Positions 27,201 to 35,687 of a DNA stretch of 64,000 nucleotides are shown here, piece after piece. Position 1 is the first letter of the stretch, and each line of letters opens with the position of its first letter. The stretch covers positions 1-64,000 of the forward strand of contig JAJXTH010000007.1 in the NCBI GenBank assembly GCA_021783995.1, in the 5' to 3' direction. The DNA comes from Pseudomonadota bacterium. Lineage in GTDB: Bacteria; Pseudomonadota; Gammaproteobacteria; Burkholderiales; Gallionellaceae. Under the pieces are notes generated by a model. The model was not told the origin of the DNA, ran no database searches, and saw only the letters and a list, made by a program, of their open reading frames with translations. Position numbers and translations under genes: made by a program.

Positions 27201-29022
27201 AAATTATACGCGCACCCTGCTTGCGATCCTTCACGACATCGTCGCGGCGGCATTGGCCTGGGTGCTCGCCTACCTGCTGCGTTTCAATTTCGATCTGCCA
27301 GCCAATTTCAACGCAGAGATGCGCTATACCCTGCTCTGGGTCGTCCCGCTGCAGATCCTGATTTTCTGGCAGTTCGGACTTTATCGCGGCATCTGGCGCT
27401 ATGCGAGCCTGAACGATCTGCGGCGCATCGTGCTTGCAGTTCTGCTGGTTGCGATAGTCATTCCGTTTGCGCTCAGGATGGCAAGGAGCCACCTGATCGT
27501 GCCGCGTTCGGTGCTGGTGCTTGACCCGCTGCTGTTGATCCTGTTCATGGGAGGGAGCCGTGTTCTTTATCGGACATGGAAAGAGACGCGGTTCCACGGA
27601 CGCATGAAACTTTCGGGTGAACCTGTGCTGGTGCTGGGCGCGGGGGATGCGGCCGTTGCGCTTTCCAAGGATCTGGCAAAGAACCCGGCGTGGCAGCTCG
27701 CCGGATTCCTGGATGACGATACGAGCAAGCATGCTCATACGCTGAACGGCGTGAGGGTGCTGGGCAGCCTGGAAGAGCTTCCTCGCTGGGCAGAGCATTT
27801 CGGTATCGTTAGGGCCATCATCGCGATGCCTTCCTCATCTCATCAGCAGAGGCAGCGCGCCATCCAGATATGCAATGCGGCCAAGGTTCAGGTGCTCACC
27901 GTGCCATCCTTCGATGATCTGATGAGCGGCAAGGTCGCCGTGTCCCAGCTCAGAGCCATCGAGCTCGACGATCTGCTGGGACGCGATCCAGTGGTGCTCG
28001 ACACGGCTGGTCTGATCGAACTGCTCAACGGCAAGACGATCATGGTGACTGGGGCAGGCGGTTCCATCGGTTCAGAGCTGTGTCGCCAGATTGCACGCTT
28101 TTCGCCCGGCAAGCTCTTGCTATTTGAGCAGAGCGAATTCGCACTCTATACGCTGGAGCAGGAGCTTCAGCAGACATTTTCCGCGCTCGACTTTGTCTGC
28201 CTCATTGGAGATGTGCGTGATGCCGCACGAATAGACGAAGTCATGGGGCAATATGAGCCGACGGTGGTGTTTCATGCTGCGGCATACAAGCATGTCCCGA
28301 TGATGGAAAATCACAATGCGTGGCAGGCGATACGCAACAATGTGCTGGGCACATACACGCTCGCACTTGCGGCGCAGCGCCATGATGTCGAGAAATTCGT
28401 GATGATCTCGACCGACAAGGCGGTCAATCCGACCAATGTGATGGGCGCTTCGAAGCGGCTTGCAGAGATGGTCTGTCAGGCGCTGCAGGGTTCTGAGGGG
28501 ACGCGATTCATCACGGTGCGCTTCGGCAATGTGCTGGGCAGCACGGGCAGCGTTATCCCGAAATTCCGCGAACAAATTGCCAAGGGTGGACCTGTGACTG
28601 TGACCCATCCGGAGATCACGCGCTATTTCATGTCCATACCGGAGGCGGCGCAGCTGGTGCTGCAGGCGGGGCTGATGGGTAGAGGCGGCGAGATCTTCGT
28701 GCTTGACATGGGAGAGCCCGTGAAGATCGTCGATCTTGCAAGACAGCTTATCCTTCTGTCAGGGTATGCCGAGGATGAGATCAGGATGGAATTCTCCGGG
28801 TTGCGCCCCGGTGAAAAACTGTATGAAGAATTGCTGGCAGACAACGAGCATACGCTCCCCACGCCCCATCCCAAGCTGCGCATCGCGAAGGCCAGAGATG
28901 CGGATGAGGCCTGGCTTATAAGACTGCTGGACTGGTCCTCGGTTTCGAGCATGCCGGACAACGACGTAAAGGATGCGCTGCAGGGCTGGGTGCCGGAATA
29001 TCAGCCTCAATCCGGCAAATGA
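27190..29022 (+). CDS. WbpM/CapD/PglF-type nucleotide-sugar 4,6-dehydratase
   Basis: About 610 residues: four N-terminal membrane helices, a CoA-binding-like Rossmann region (about 140-250, VLGAGDAAVAL), and the soluble SDR domain (about 280-590) with NAD motif TGAGGSIGSE. The catalytic region reads STDKAVNPTNVMGASK, where Met stands in the usual Tyr place of SDRs, as in large WbpM-type UDP-GlcNAc 4,6-dehydratases. The ATG at 27190 is preferred over a TTG at 27181. Makes a 4-keto-6-deoxy sugar nucleotide precursor. The next gene overlaps by 4 bases. Confidence 0.92.
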   Translation: MPSKNYTRTLLAILHDIVAAALAWVLAYLLRFNFDLPANFNAEMRYTLLWVVPLQILIFWQFGLYRGIWRYASLNDLRRIVLAVLLVAIVIPFALRMARSHLIVPRSVLVLDPLLLILFMGGSRVLYRTWKETRFHGRMKLSGEPVLVLGAGDAAVALSKDLAKNPAWQLAGFLDDDTSKHAHTLNGVRVLGSLEELPRWAEHFGIVRAIIAMPSSSHQQRQRAIQICNAAKVQVLTVPSFDDLMSGKVAVSQLRAIELDDLLGRDPVVLDTAGLIELLNGKTIMVTGAGGSIGSELCRQIARFSPGKLLLFEQSEFALYTLEQELQQTFSALDFVCLIGDVRDAARIDEVMGQYEPTVVFHAAAYKHVPMMENHNAWQAIRNNVLGTYTLALAAQRHDVEKFVMISTDKAVNPTNVMGASKRLAEMVCQALQGSEGTRFITVRFGNVLGSTGSVIPKFREQIAKGGPVTVTHPEITRYFMSIPEAAQLVLQAGLMGRGGEIFVLDMGEPVKIVDLARQLILLSGYAEDEIRMEFSGLRPGEKLYEELLADNEHTLPTPHPKLRIAKARDADEAWLIRLLDWSSVSSMPDNDVKDALQGWVPEYQPQSGK

Positions 29023-29765
29023 TGCTTTCCGTCATCATCATCGCGAAAAACGAGGCGACCAATATGCGCGGTTGCATGGAATCGGTCGCGTGGGCTGACG
29101 AGATCATCGTTGTGGATTCCGGAAGCAGTGATGAAACAGTGAGCATTGCGCGTACGATGGGAGCAAAGGTATATGTGCATGCCGACTGGCCGGGGTTCGG
29201 TCCGCAGAAGAATCGTGCTCTGTGCTATGCGACCGGCGAATGGGTGTTCTCTATCGACGCGGACGAGCGGGTGACGCCGGAACTGCGCAAGGAAATACAA
29301 GAGGCGATGGTGAGGTCAGAGGCAGATGGCTATTACTGTCCGAGACTTTCGCAGTTTTGCGGCAAATATATCCATCACAGCGGCTGGTATCCGGACTATG
29401 TGCTGCGGCTTTTCAGGCGCGACAAGGGCAGGTTCTCGGACAACCTGGTCCATGAGATCGTGCTGCTAGACGGGAAAACGGCCAGGCTCGGGAGTCCGCT
29501 GTTCCACTACAGCTATCTCAATCAGGGCGATGTCGAGCGCAAGGTGGAGCAATATTCAAGCGCAGCAGCAAAGCAAATGCACGAGGCAGGCAGACGTTCC
29601 AGTTTTTTTCGCGCCTTGTTCAGCGGCATGTGGGCTTTTGCGCGTACCTATCTTCTGCGCCTTGGTTTTCTGGATGGTGTTGCAGGCTTTCAGATCGCGA
29701 GCATGAATGCGCGCACGACTTATCTGAAATACAGCAAGCTGGCCGCGTTGAACAGAGCTAGCTGA
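29019..29765 (+). CDS. GT2 glycosyltransferase, WaaE/KdtX-like
   Basis: 248 residues, GT-A fold: LSVIIIAKNEA at the N-terminus, VVDSGSSDET, and a DAD-type metal motif FSIDADERV near residue 87. Resembles WaaE/KdtX-type LPS core glucosyltransferases (FGPQKNRAL, HYSYLNQGD). It starts within the stop of the dehydratase gene, so translation is coupled. Its stop overlaps the end of the convergent GT2 gene by 8 bases. Confidence 0.9.
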   Translation: MMLSVIIIAKNEATNMRGCMESVAWADEIIVVDSGSSDETVSIARTMGAKVYVHADWPGFGPQKNRALCYATGEWVFSIDADERVTPELRKEIQEAMVRSEADGYYCPRLSQFCGKYIHHSGWYPDYVLRLFRRDKGRFSDNLVHEIVLLDGKTARLGSPLFHYSYLNQGDVERKVEQYSSAAAKQMHEAGRRSSFFRALFSGMWAFARTYLLRLGFLDGVAGFQIASMNARTTYLKYSKLAALNRAS

Positions 29766-30597
29766 AGGCGCGCTTCAGCCTGCTGCGAAGCATCTGCCAG
29801 CGCAATTCGCGCGTGTCTTCTGGTTCATTGAGCCTCGTTCCTTCAGCGATCTTTCCTCGCCTCAGGTAATGGCGGTCGAACACGGACTGGCGCATGCCCC
29901 ACTTTTGCAAGAATTGCTTTCCGCCGTCGTTCTTCTTGATCTTGCCGGTGGACTTGCACTGGAAATGATAGACGAGGGAATCGCCCACGCCGTAAAAGAT
30001 ACGGCAGCCGGCATGCCACAGCTTCATAGAGAAATCGTTGTCGCTGCTCATGCCGGGAGAAAACTCGCTGCTGTAACCGCCCACCCTGAACCACCATCGT
30101 CTGCTCACCAGCGTCGGAGGCCAGGTAGCACCGTACCAGTCTGCCTTCTTGTGGCTGTGCAACTCGGCAAGCAATTTCGCCTCGTCAAAATTTCCCGCAT
30201 CGCTGCCATAGTCCGCAACGATCACGCAAGGGTTGTTGGTGTCCTTGGGCTCTATCATGGTGCCCGAGAGCATGAAGAGATCGGTGTCCAATTCCTTAAT
30301 CTTGTCTGCAAGCGCCTTGTCCCATCCCGGGCAGCAATACATGTCGTCGTTGAGATAAACGATGTAGTCCATTCTTGCATGCATCGCGGCCTCGTTGACG
30401 GCGAGGCAGATGCCGATGTTCTCTGGCGAACTCGTGTGTTCGATCTCCTGTTCTTTCACCCAGGCAAGGCTGCCGTCGCTGCCGTCGTTGACATGCACGA
30501 TGATCTGATGGGGATATGCGGAGTTCTTCCTGATGCTATTGATGCAGAGCTTAAGCAGTTCGAGGTTGTTCCATGTGGGGATGATGATGGAGAACAT
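29758..30597 (-). CDS. GT2 glycosyltransferase (minus-strand copy)
   Basis: 279 residues of GT2 type: FSIIIPTWNNLELLKLC, HVNDGSDGS, YLNDDMYCCPGWD (metal motif) and later GGYSSEFSPGMSSDNDFSMKLW. The same features occur in the same order in the plus-strand gene at 33775, so the two are paralogues. It is the only glycan gene turned against its neighbours between 25157 and 34692. The conserved C-terminal SSD-D motif suggests an intact enzyme. Acceptor and donor unknown. Confidence 0.88.
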   Translation of the reverse strand: MFSIIIPTWNNLELLKLCINSIRKNSAYPHQIIVHVNDGSDGSLAWVKEQEIEHTSSPENIGICLAVNEAAMHARMDYIVYLNDDMYCCPGWDKALADKIKELDTDLFMLSGTMIEPKDTNNPCVIVADYGSDAGNFDEAKLLAELHSHKKADWYGATWPPTLVSRRWWFRVGGYSSEFSPGMSSDNDFSMKLWHAGCRIFYGVGDSLVYHFQCKSTGKIKKNDGGKQFLQKWGMRQSVFDRHYLRRGKIAEGTRLNEPEDTRELRWQMLRSRLKRAFS

Positions 30598-30724
30598 TCA
30601 GAGATGGCCTGGTCGGTTCATTCGATTCATATTCGGGAGCGGCAAAGCTGCTGATTCATGTCGTGATAAACTGTGCACTTTAGCTGATGGCAGATGAAGT
30701 GAATGGTAGAGCAAGAGGACGAGG

Positions 30725-31504
30725 ATGGCTAGAGACTTCGGTGCAAAAGAAGATGTGGTGAAAGTTTATGGCAGGATCTTCCCCAGCTATTCACGTTCGG
30801 AAATTCATCCTGCGATCTCAAGGATATTGAAAGACATGCCCAGAGGGAAGCTGCTGGATTTTCCGACAGGCTCCGGGAGCCTTGCCTGGCGTTTGCAGAA
30901 CGAGGGATTTGAAGTGACGGCCGCAGATGTCGTGCCTGAAGCTTTCAAGAATCCTGAAATCGGGATTGTGCGCGGTGACCTGAATCATGCATTTCCCTTT
31001 GAATCGGATCGTTTTGACTATGCGTGCTTTGTCGAGGGCCCTGAGCATGTCGAGAACGTGTTTCAATGTCTGCGGGAATTCGCGCGCATATTGAAACCTG
31101 GCGGGACGCTGGTGGTTTCACTGCCGAATTATTCCAATCTCCAGAACCGGATCAAGCAGTTTCTGAATGGTGTGATCGAACCTGTGGTTTCATATGAGTC
31201 CCTGAAATCCGATTATGTCGGCAACGAATTCATGATACACATCAATCGCCTTTCTTATCCGATGATGCGCATGGCGCTTGAGTTTGCCGGCTTCAAGATA
31301 GAAAGCGTTCATGAAGACCGGCCCAAGAAAAAGCAGCGGCTGTTGTGGCCTCTCGCGTGGGCAATACAGCTGATCACCTATCTTAGAGGAGAGAAGGCGC
31401 AGAAAAAATACTGGATGAAGGACAACAATGCCACAGAGGTGCTGATGGGCGGGAATACGCTTGTTCTGGTGGCAAAACTGAAGTTCAAACAGGCGCCGCA
31501 TTGA
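30725..31504 (+). CDS. Class I SAM-dependent methyltransferase
   Basis: 259 residues. SAM motif I LLDFPTGSGSLAWRL, motif II/III with GDLNHAFPFE, and FVEGPEHVENVFQC followed by LKPGGTLVVSLPNY. Belongs to the methyltransferase type 11/23 group; in this setting it could modify a sugar or lipid-linked glycan. The first G of its Gly-rich loop is Pro-Thr-Gly in place of a G-x-G triplet but the fold appears complete. The 127-base gap ahead of it shows no clear terminator. The GT4 gene overlaps its end with a TTG start. Confidence 0.82.
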   Translation: MARDFGAKEDVVKVYGRIFPSYSRSEIHPAISRILKDMPRGKLLDFPTGSGSLAWRLQNEGFEVTAADVVPEAFKNPEIGIVRGDLNHAFPFESDRFDYACFVEGPEHVENVFQCLREFARILKPGGTLVVSLPNYSNLQNRIKQFLNGVIEPVVSYESLKSDYVGNEFMIHINRLSYPMMRMALEFAGFKIESVHEDRPKKKQRLLWPLAWAIQLITYLRGEKAQKKYWMKDNNATEVLMGGNTLVLVAKLKFKQAPH

Positions 31505-32538
31505 AGCTGCTTCATATAGTCAGGCGCTATGGACCAGTTGGTGGGATGGAGCGCTATGTATGGGAGACAACGAAGGAACTTGCAAGACTTGGGCACGAAG
31601 TTCGGGTGTTATGCGAATATCGTGCTGCAGAAAAACCCGAAGGCATCGAGGTGCATGAACTGGGGCGGATGTTCTATCGTCCCCGCTGGCTGTATTACTG
31701 GCGGTTCAGCCTGCGCGTGAAAAAGTGGCTGCAAAATCATCCTCATTCCGATTGGGTCATACACAGCCACGAGCGGGTTGGCGTGCACGATGTGACGACG
31801 TTTCATGGCCCGCCTTTCGCATCCGTGCGCGAAAAACCGTGGTGGAAGAAAATGTCTCTTAGGGTTGCAATGCAGCTCTATATGGAAAGGCGCGAATTAC
31901 GCGTGGCAAAATGCATCGTGCCGAATTCAAGGATCATTGCGCGAAAACTGGCCCATTATTATCCGGAGTATGCAGAAAGGCTCACAAAACCTGTCGTGCC
32001 TGGCGTGCAACCTGGCACTGTTCGTGGGGTGCAAAAGGCGCCTCAAGACGGCGGCGTCATCGGTTTCGTCGGCAAGGAATGGAAGCGCAAGGGTTTGCAG
32101 AAAGCAGTTGAAATTGTGGCAGTGTTGCGCCGCGCGAGGCCCAATCTGGAGTTTCATGTAGTTGGCCCTAATCCTGCTGAAGTGCAGCATCTTTTTTCTG
32201 ATTGGCAGGGCGGGTACAAACTGGCGGGATTGAGTAGCCATGTCGAGTATGCTGGGTTAGATGTGTTGCTCCACCCCGCAATCGCCGAACCCTACGGGAT
32301 GGTGATAGCGGAAGCCATGGCGTCATGTGTGCCGGTCGTGATTTCGGATGTGTGTGGTGCGGCAGATGAAGTGACGCCTGAGGCAGGTTTGGTGTTGCCG
32401 CTGTCATCTTCCATCGAGGCGTGGGTCGATGCCGTTGAAGAACAGTTGAAAAGGGAAAATTCCGTGCCCCGGTACGAGCGCGGATGGGACAAGGTGGCCA
32501 GGGAATATGGACGCATCTACAGTGAAATTCCAAGATGA
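31501..32538 (+). CDS. GT4 glycosyltransferase (GT-B fold)
   Basis: 345 residues. N-domain begins LLHIVRRYGPVGGMERYVWE; C-domain has GFVGKEWKRKGLQKAVE and the donor-binding E-x7-E motif EPYGMVIAEAMASCVPVV near 262-279. TTG at 31501 is the only start that fits: it overlaps the methyltransferase stop by TTGA. The next gene overlaps by 4 bases. Likely adds a hexose to the core or O-unit; sugar not deducible. Confidence 0.88.
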   Translation: MKLLHIVRRYGPVGGMERYVWETTKELARLGHEVRVLCEYRAAEKPEGIEVHELGRMFYRPRWLYYWRFSLRVKKWLQNHPHSDWVIHSHERVGVHDVTTFHGPPFASVREKPWWKKMSLRVAMQLYMERRELRVAKCIVPNSRIIARKLAHYYPEYAERLTKPVVPGVQPGTVRGVQKAPQDGGVIGFVGKEWKRKGLQKAVEIVAVLRRARPNLEFHVVGPNPAEVQHLFSDWQGGYKLAGLSSHVEYAGLDVLLHPAIAEPYGMVIAEAMASCVPVVISDVCGAADEVTPEAGLVLPLSSSIEAWVDAVEEQLKRENSVPRYERGWDKVAREYGRIYSEIPR

Positions 32539-33782
32539 GGTTTTTTGATACTGGCGTGAAATGGAGGGAATATGCTTCGGCATTGCTGCTGGCAGTCTAC
32601 CCGTGTCTGATGTTTGCAGTGAAAGGCGGAATCAATGCCGCCTTTTTGATCTTGCTGCTACTCTCGGCATGGTCGTTCAGGCAGATGCGCACATGGGACA
32701 GAGAAGAGGCAATGTATTTGCTTGCGATGGCTTCGATGCCGGTCGCGATTTTCCTGAGCCAGAGCTATCATGGTAACTTCAGCGGCCATCCCTACGACGC
32801 CTCATCGCGCTTTCTGCTTGGCGTGCCAGTCTTCGTGATGCTAAAGCGCATGCGCTTCTCCGTCGCTGCGGGAGTGCAGTACGGCTTTCCCCTGGCGACC
32901 ATCATGGGCAGTGCCATGATCCGGCAGATTGAAGATGGGCGCTATGGCATTCCGACCATGGATCTGATCCACTTCGGAAACTTTGCACTGGTGATGGGCG
33001 TGCTGTCGATATTGGGCATAGACTGGGTTAAGCGGGATTCGCTGCCTCTGCGAATCTTGAAAGCAGCGGGATTCATTGCGGGGGTCTATGCATCCATCGT
33101 ATCCGGTTCACGGGGAGGGTGGATAGCCTTGCCAGTCTTTCTGATCATCTTCGTCTATTTCAGATATAGCAAAGTTTCGCTTAGAGCGCTGTTGGCGATT
33201 CCCGGGGCGTTGATGCTTGCGGGCTTCATCGCCTATGCGTCCAGCCAGACGATACATCACAGGATAACTGAGTTGGTCGGCGACGTGACGGGCCTTGAGC
33301 ATGGCAATCCCGACACCTCGACGGGTATCCGCTTGCAATTATACAGGGCGGCAGCCGAGGTCTTCATCAAGAACCCGATCTTCGGCGTCGGTCCTGAGGG
33401 TTTTGCCAAGGAAATGGATGCGATGCAGAAAGCGGGAATAGTCACGCCCATGGCGGCGGATCTCGGGCGCGGGGAAGTGCACAACGAGCTGCTAAGCAGG
33501 GCGGCAGGATTGGGGATATTCGGCTTGACTGCAATGCTGTCGATTTATCTTGTGCCTGCTGGAATCTTTTACCGGTCCATGCGTTCATCGATTGCTCGTA
33601 TAAGTCAGTCTGGCATGCTGGGGCTGGTTTTCGTCAGCGGATTCATTGTGTTCGGCCTCACGGCCGAGACGCTCAATCTGACCATGTCGAGCGCATTTTA
33701 TAGCCTGACAGTGGCGGTGCTGCTGGCTGCTTGCCTGAATGTACATCACCGCGAAACATCTCAAAGGAACCATTGTGTTTAG
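32535..33782 (+). CDS. O-antigen ligase/polymerase family membrane protein (WaaL/Wzy-like)
   Basis: 415 residues with about ten to twelve membrane helices. The Wzy_C/O-antigen ligase region includes SGSRGGWIALPVF and a large periplasmic loop (about 240-330) with GVGPEGF. This family joins polyprenyl-linked glycan to lipid A-core (WaaL) or polymerises O-units (Wzy); sequence alone does not decide, though location next to core genes favours ligase. Start ATG overlaps the GT4 stop. Confidence 0.82.
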   Translation: MRFFDTGVKWREYASALLLAVYPCLMFAVKGGINAAFLILLLLSAWSFRQMRTWDREEAMYLLAMASMPVAIFLSQSYHGNFSGHPYDASSRFLLGVPVFVMLKRMRFSVAAGVQYGFPLATIMGSAMIRQIEDGRYGIPTMDLIHFGNFALVMGVLSILGIDWVKRDSLPLRILKAAGFIAGVYASIVSGSRGGWIALPVFLIIFVYFRYSKVSLRALLAIPGALMLAGFIAYASSQTIHHRITELVGDVTGLEHGNPDTSTGIRLQLYRAAAEVFIKNPIFGVGPEGFAKEMDAMQKAGIVTPMAADLGRGEVHNELLSRAAGLGIFGLTAMLSIYLVPAGIFYRSMRSSIARISQSGMLGLVFVSGFIVFGLTAETLNLTMSSAFYSLTVAVLLAACLNVHHRETSQRNHCV

Positions 33783-34692
33783 CATCGTCATTCCAAGCTG
33801 GAACAACCTTTCTTACCTCAAGCTCTGCATCGAAAGCCTGAGAAAGCATTCGAGTCTGGAGCACGAAATACTGGTGCATCTGAACGACGGTTCGGATGGT
33901 TCGCTGGAATGGATCAAATCGCAGGGAATCAGATATACGCAAAGTGACAAGAATGTGGGCGTATGTCTGGCCGTGAACCATCTGGTGGCTAAAGCGAGCC
34001 GCGACTGGATACTGTATATGAACGATGACATGGTCGCAGCACCCGGCTGGGATGTCGGATTTGCTGAGGCGATAGCATCAGTCGACACGGATCTTGCGAT
34101 GTACTTCGGCACACTGATACAGCCCGAGATCGGCAGGAATGCGACCATGATCAGGGGAAATTTCGGGCTGACGCCCAAGGACTTCGATGAGGAAAAATTT
34201 CTTGCGGAGTGCATGTCGGATAAAAGGAGAGACCTAGAAGGCGCTGCTTCGCAGCCCACGCTGGTTCACAGGAAGTGGTGGAGCATGCTGGGGGGATACA
34301 GCCTAGAGTTCAGTCCTGGCATGAGCTCGGATGATGACCTGCTGATGAAGTTCTGGGTCGCAGGGTGTCGCAATTATCGCGTCGTCACCGCCAGCCGCTT
34401 CTATCATTTTGGAATGGCCAGCACCGGGCGCATCAAGCACAATCTTGGCGGGCGCATCTTCGTGATGAAATGGGGAATCACGCAGATCGAATTCCACAGG
34501 ATTTACATGCCCTCGTTGAGAAGGGGAGATAAAGGTAATACTGTTTCAAATCCGCACAATTTCGTGCGCAACTCACTGCTCGGCAGGATGCGCAGGGTGG
34601 GTTACGGACTGACGAAAGATTATCCCCTGGGGGACATCCAGGCATGGGATCCCATTGCCGGTGTTGGTGTATGGAACGAGGGTAATTACTGA
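33775..34692 (+). CDS. GT2 glycosyltransferase (plus-strand copy)
   Basis: 305 residues from GTG at 33775, preceded by AAAGGA, so that the protein begins FSIVIPSWNNLSYLKLC like its paralogue at 29758; an ATG at 33739 would add 12 residues within the ligase gene. Motifs: HLNDGSDGS, YMNDDMVAAPGWD, and GGYSLEFSPGMSSDDDLLMKFW. Closely related to the minus-strand GT2, with a different C-terminal end. It overlaps the ligase gene by 8 bases and the convergent SGNH gene by 7 bases. Confidence 0.88.
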   Translation: MFSIVIPSWNNLSYLKLCIESLRKHSSLEHEILVHLNDGSDGSLEWIKSQGIRYTQSDKNVGVCLAVNHLVAKASRDWILYMNDDMVAAPGWDVGFAEAIASVDTDLAMYFGTLIQPEIGRNATMIRGNFGLTPKDFDEEKFLAECMSDKRRDLEGAASQPTLVHRKWWSMLGGYSLEFSPGMSSDDDLLMKFWVAGCRNYRVVTASRFYHFGMASTGRIKHNLGGRIFVMKWGITQIEFHRIYMPSLRRGDKGNTVSNPHNFVRNSLLGRMRRVGYGLTKDYPLGDIQAWDPIAGVGVWNEGNY

Positions 34693-35684
34693 TGCTGCCT
34701 GGCCTTCAGGCGCTGGTAGATCTCATCGCCCAGCATCAGATACCCCGTGGTTGAAAGGTGCGTCTCGTTGGCGGGGTATAGGTCGACTGTTCCGGATACT
34801 ATCTTTTCGCGTGTCAGCTTCAGGAGATTTGGGGCCTGAAAACGTCTCTCTATCCTGTTCCAGAACTGTTTCTCAGGATGGAGATAGGACGTGGTCTTGT
34901 TGGGCACGATCACCCATATGAGACTCAATCCCTTGAGTCTGTCGTCGACGATCTGCATTTTGTCCAGCATATCTTCGCCAAAATCGTCGATCTGGTCGTC
35001 CGCGAGAAACAAGGCATCGTTGCAGCTCTTGTGGCTGAAAAGTTTGCAGCCGTCCTTGACCCTGTTCATGCGTACGTTGTTGCCCAGATACCATGTGCTG
35101 AAATCGGGACGGGCAGAGAGCCATTCATATTGCAGCGCATGCAGCTCGGTTTCGATTCCGACCGAGAATCTTCCAGAATAGTCGGAGGCATTGCGCACCA
35201 TGATGCGTGGGGGCGGTGCGACAGGAAGCTCGACAGTGGTGCGGTAGTCCATCTTCCTGCAACTGACCGAACGGTTCAACGTGTCTTTGAAGTTGTGCTC
35301 GACCACTTCAATCGCGACATAGCGCCCCTTGAAGCCTCGGCTTGCTAGCCAGCTAGAAAAGTCATCGCAGACATCGCGCATGCTTTCCCATGTTTCCGTG
35401 TGGACCTTGATGCCGTTTTTGACCAGCACGCTCTGCCAGAGATGAGGGATGGAGAAGCTGTCTCCTATGACCAGGATGTCCGCTTCCTGCAAAGACACAT
35501 TCGCAAGATTGGATGGGTCGATCGCGGGTTGCTCCTTCGTCCAGCCGAAGAGTGATTCGGGGATCTTGCCCATGCGCGTCAGGGGGCCCGTGAAGCTTGC
35601 TAGCGGAAGGAAATAAAATCCGACTGCGCCGTAGATCGCCAGCGCTGCAAACACGATGATGGAAAAGAGTCTGGCATGTTTCAT
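34686..35684 (-). CDS. SGNH-type protein, AlgJ/AlgX-like, partner of the MBOAT acyltransferase
   Basis: 332 residues. One N-terminal membrane helix (about 7-28) and then a periplasmic SGNH-like domain: the GDSFS block VIGDSFSIPHLW near residue 92 supplies the catalytic Ser and Asp, and the end has ETHLSTTGY, in the DxxH-like region. Such proteins act with AlgI-type MBOAT proteins to O-acetylate polysaccharide. It follows the MBOAT gene by 3 bases on the same strand. Not algJ itself: no alginate genes are present. Confidence 0.75.
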   Translation of the reverse strand: MKHARLFSIIVFAALAIYGAVGFYFLPLASFTGPLTRMGKIPESLFGWTKEQPAIDPSNLANVSLQEADILVIGDSFSIPHLWQSVLVKNGIKVHTETWESMRDVCDDFSSWLASRGFKGRYVAIEVVEHNFKDTLNRSVSCRKMDYRTTVELPVAPPPRIMVRNASDYSGRFSVGIETELHALQYEWLSARPDFSTWYLGNNVRMNRVKDGCKLFSHKSCNDALFLADDQIDDFGEDMLDKMQIVDDRLKGLSLIWVIVPNKTTSYLHPEKQFWNRIERRFQAPNLLKLTREKIVSGTVDLYPANETHLSTTGYLMLGDEIYQRLKARQHQ

Positions 35685-35687
35685 CGA

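Noticed and set aside
33739-33774. ATG at 33739 as the start of the plus-strand GT2 gene
   Set aside because: Lies inside the ligase gene; the GTG at 33775 has an AAAGGA site and gives the same N-terminus as the paralogue.
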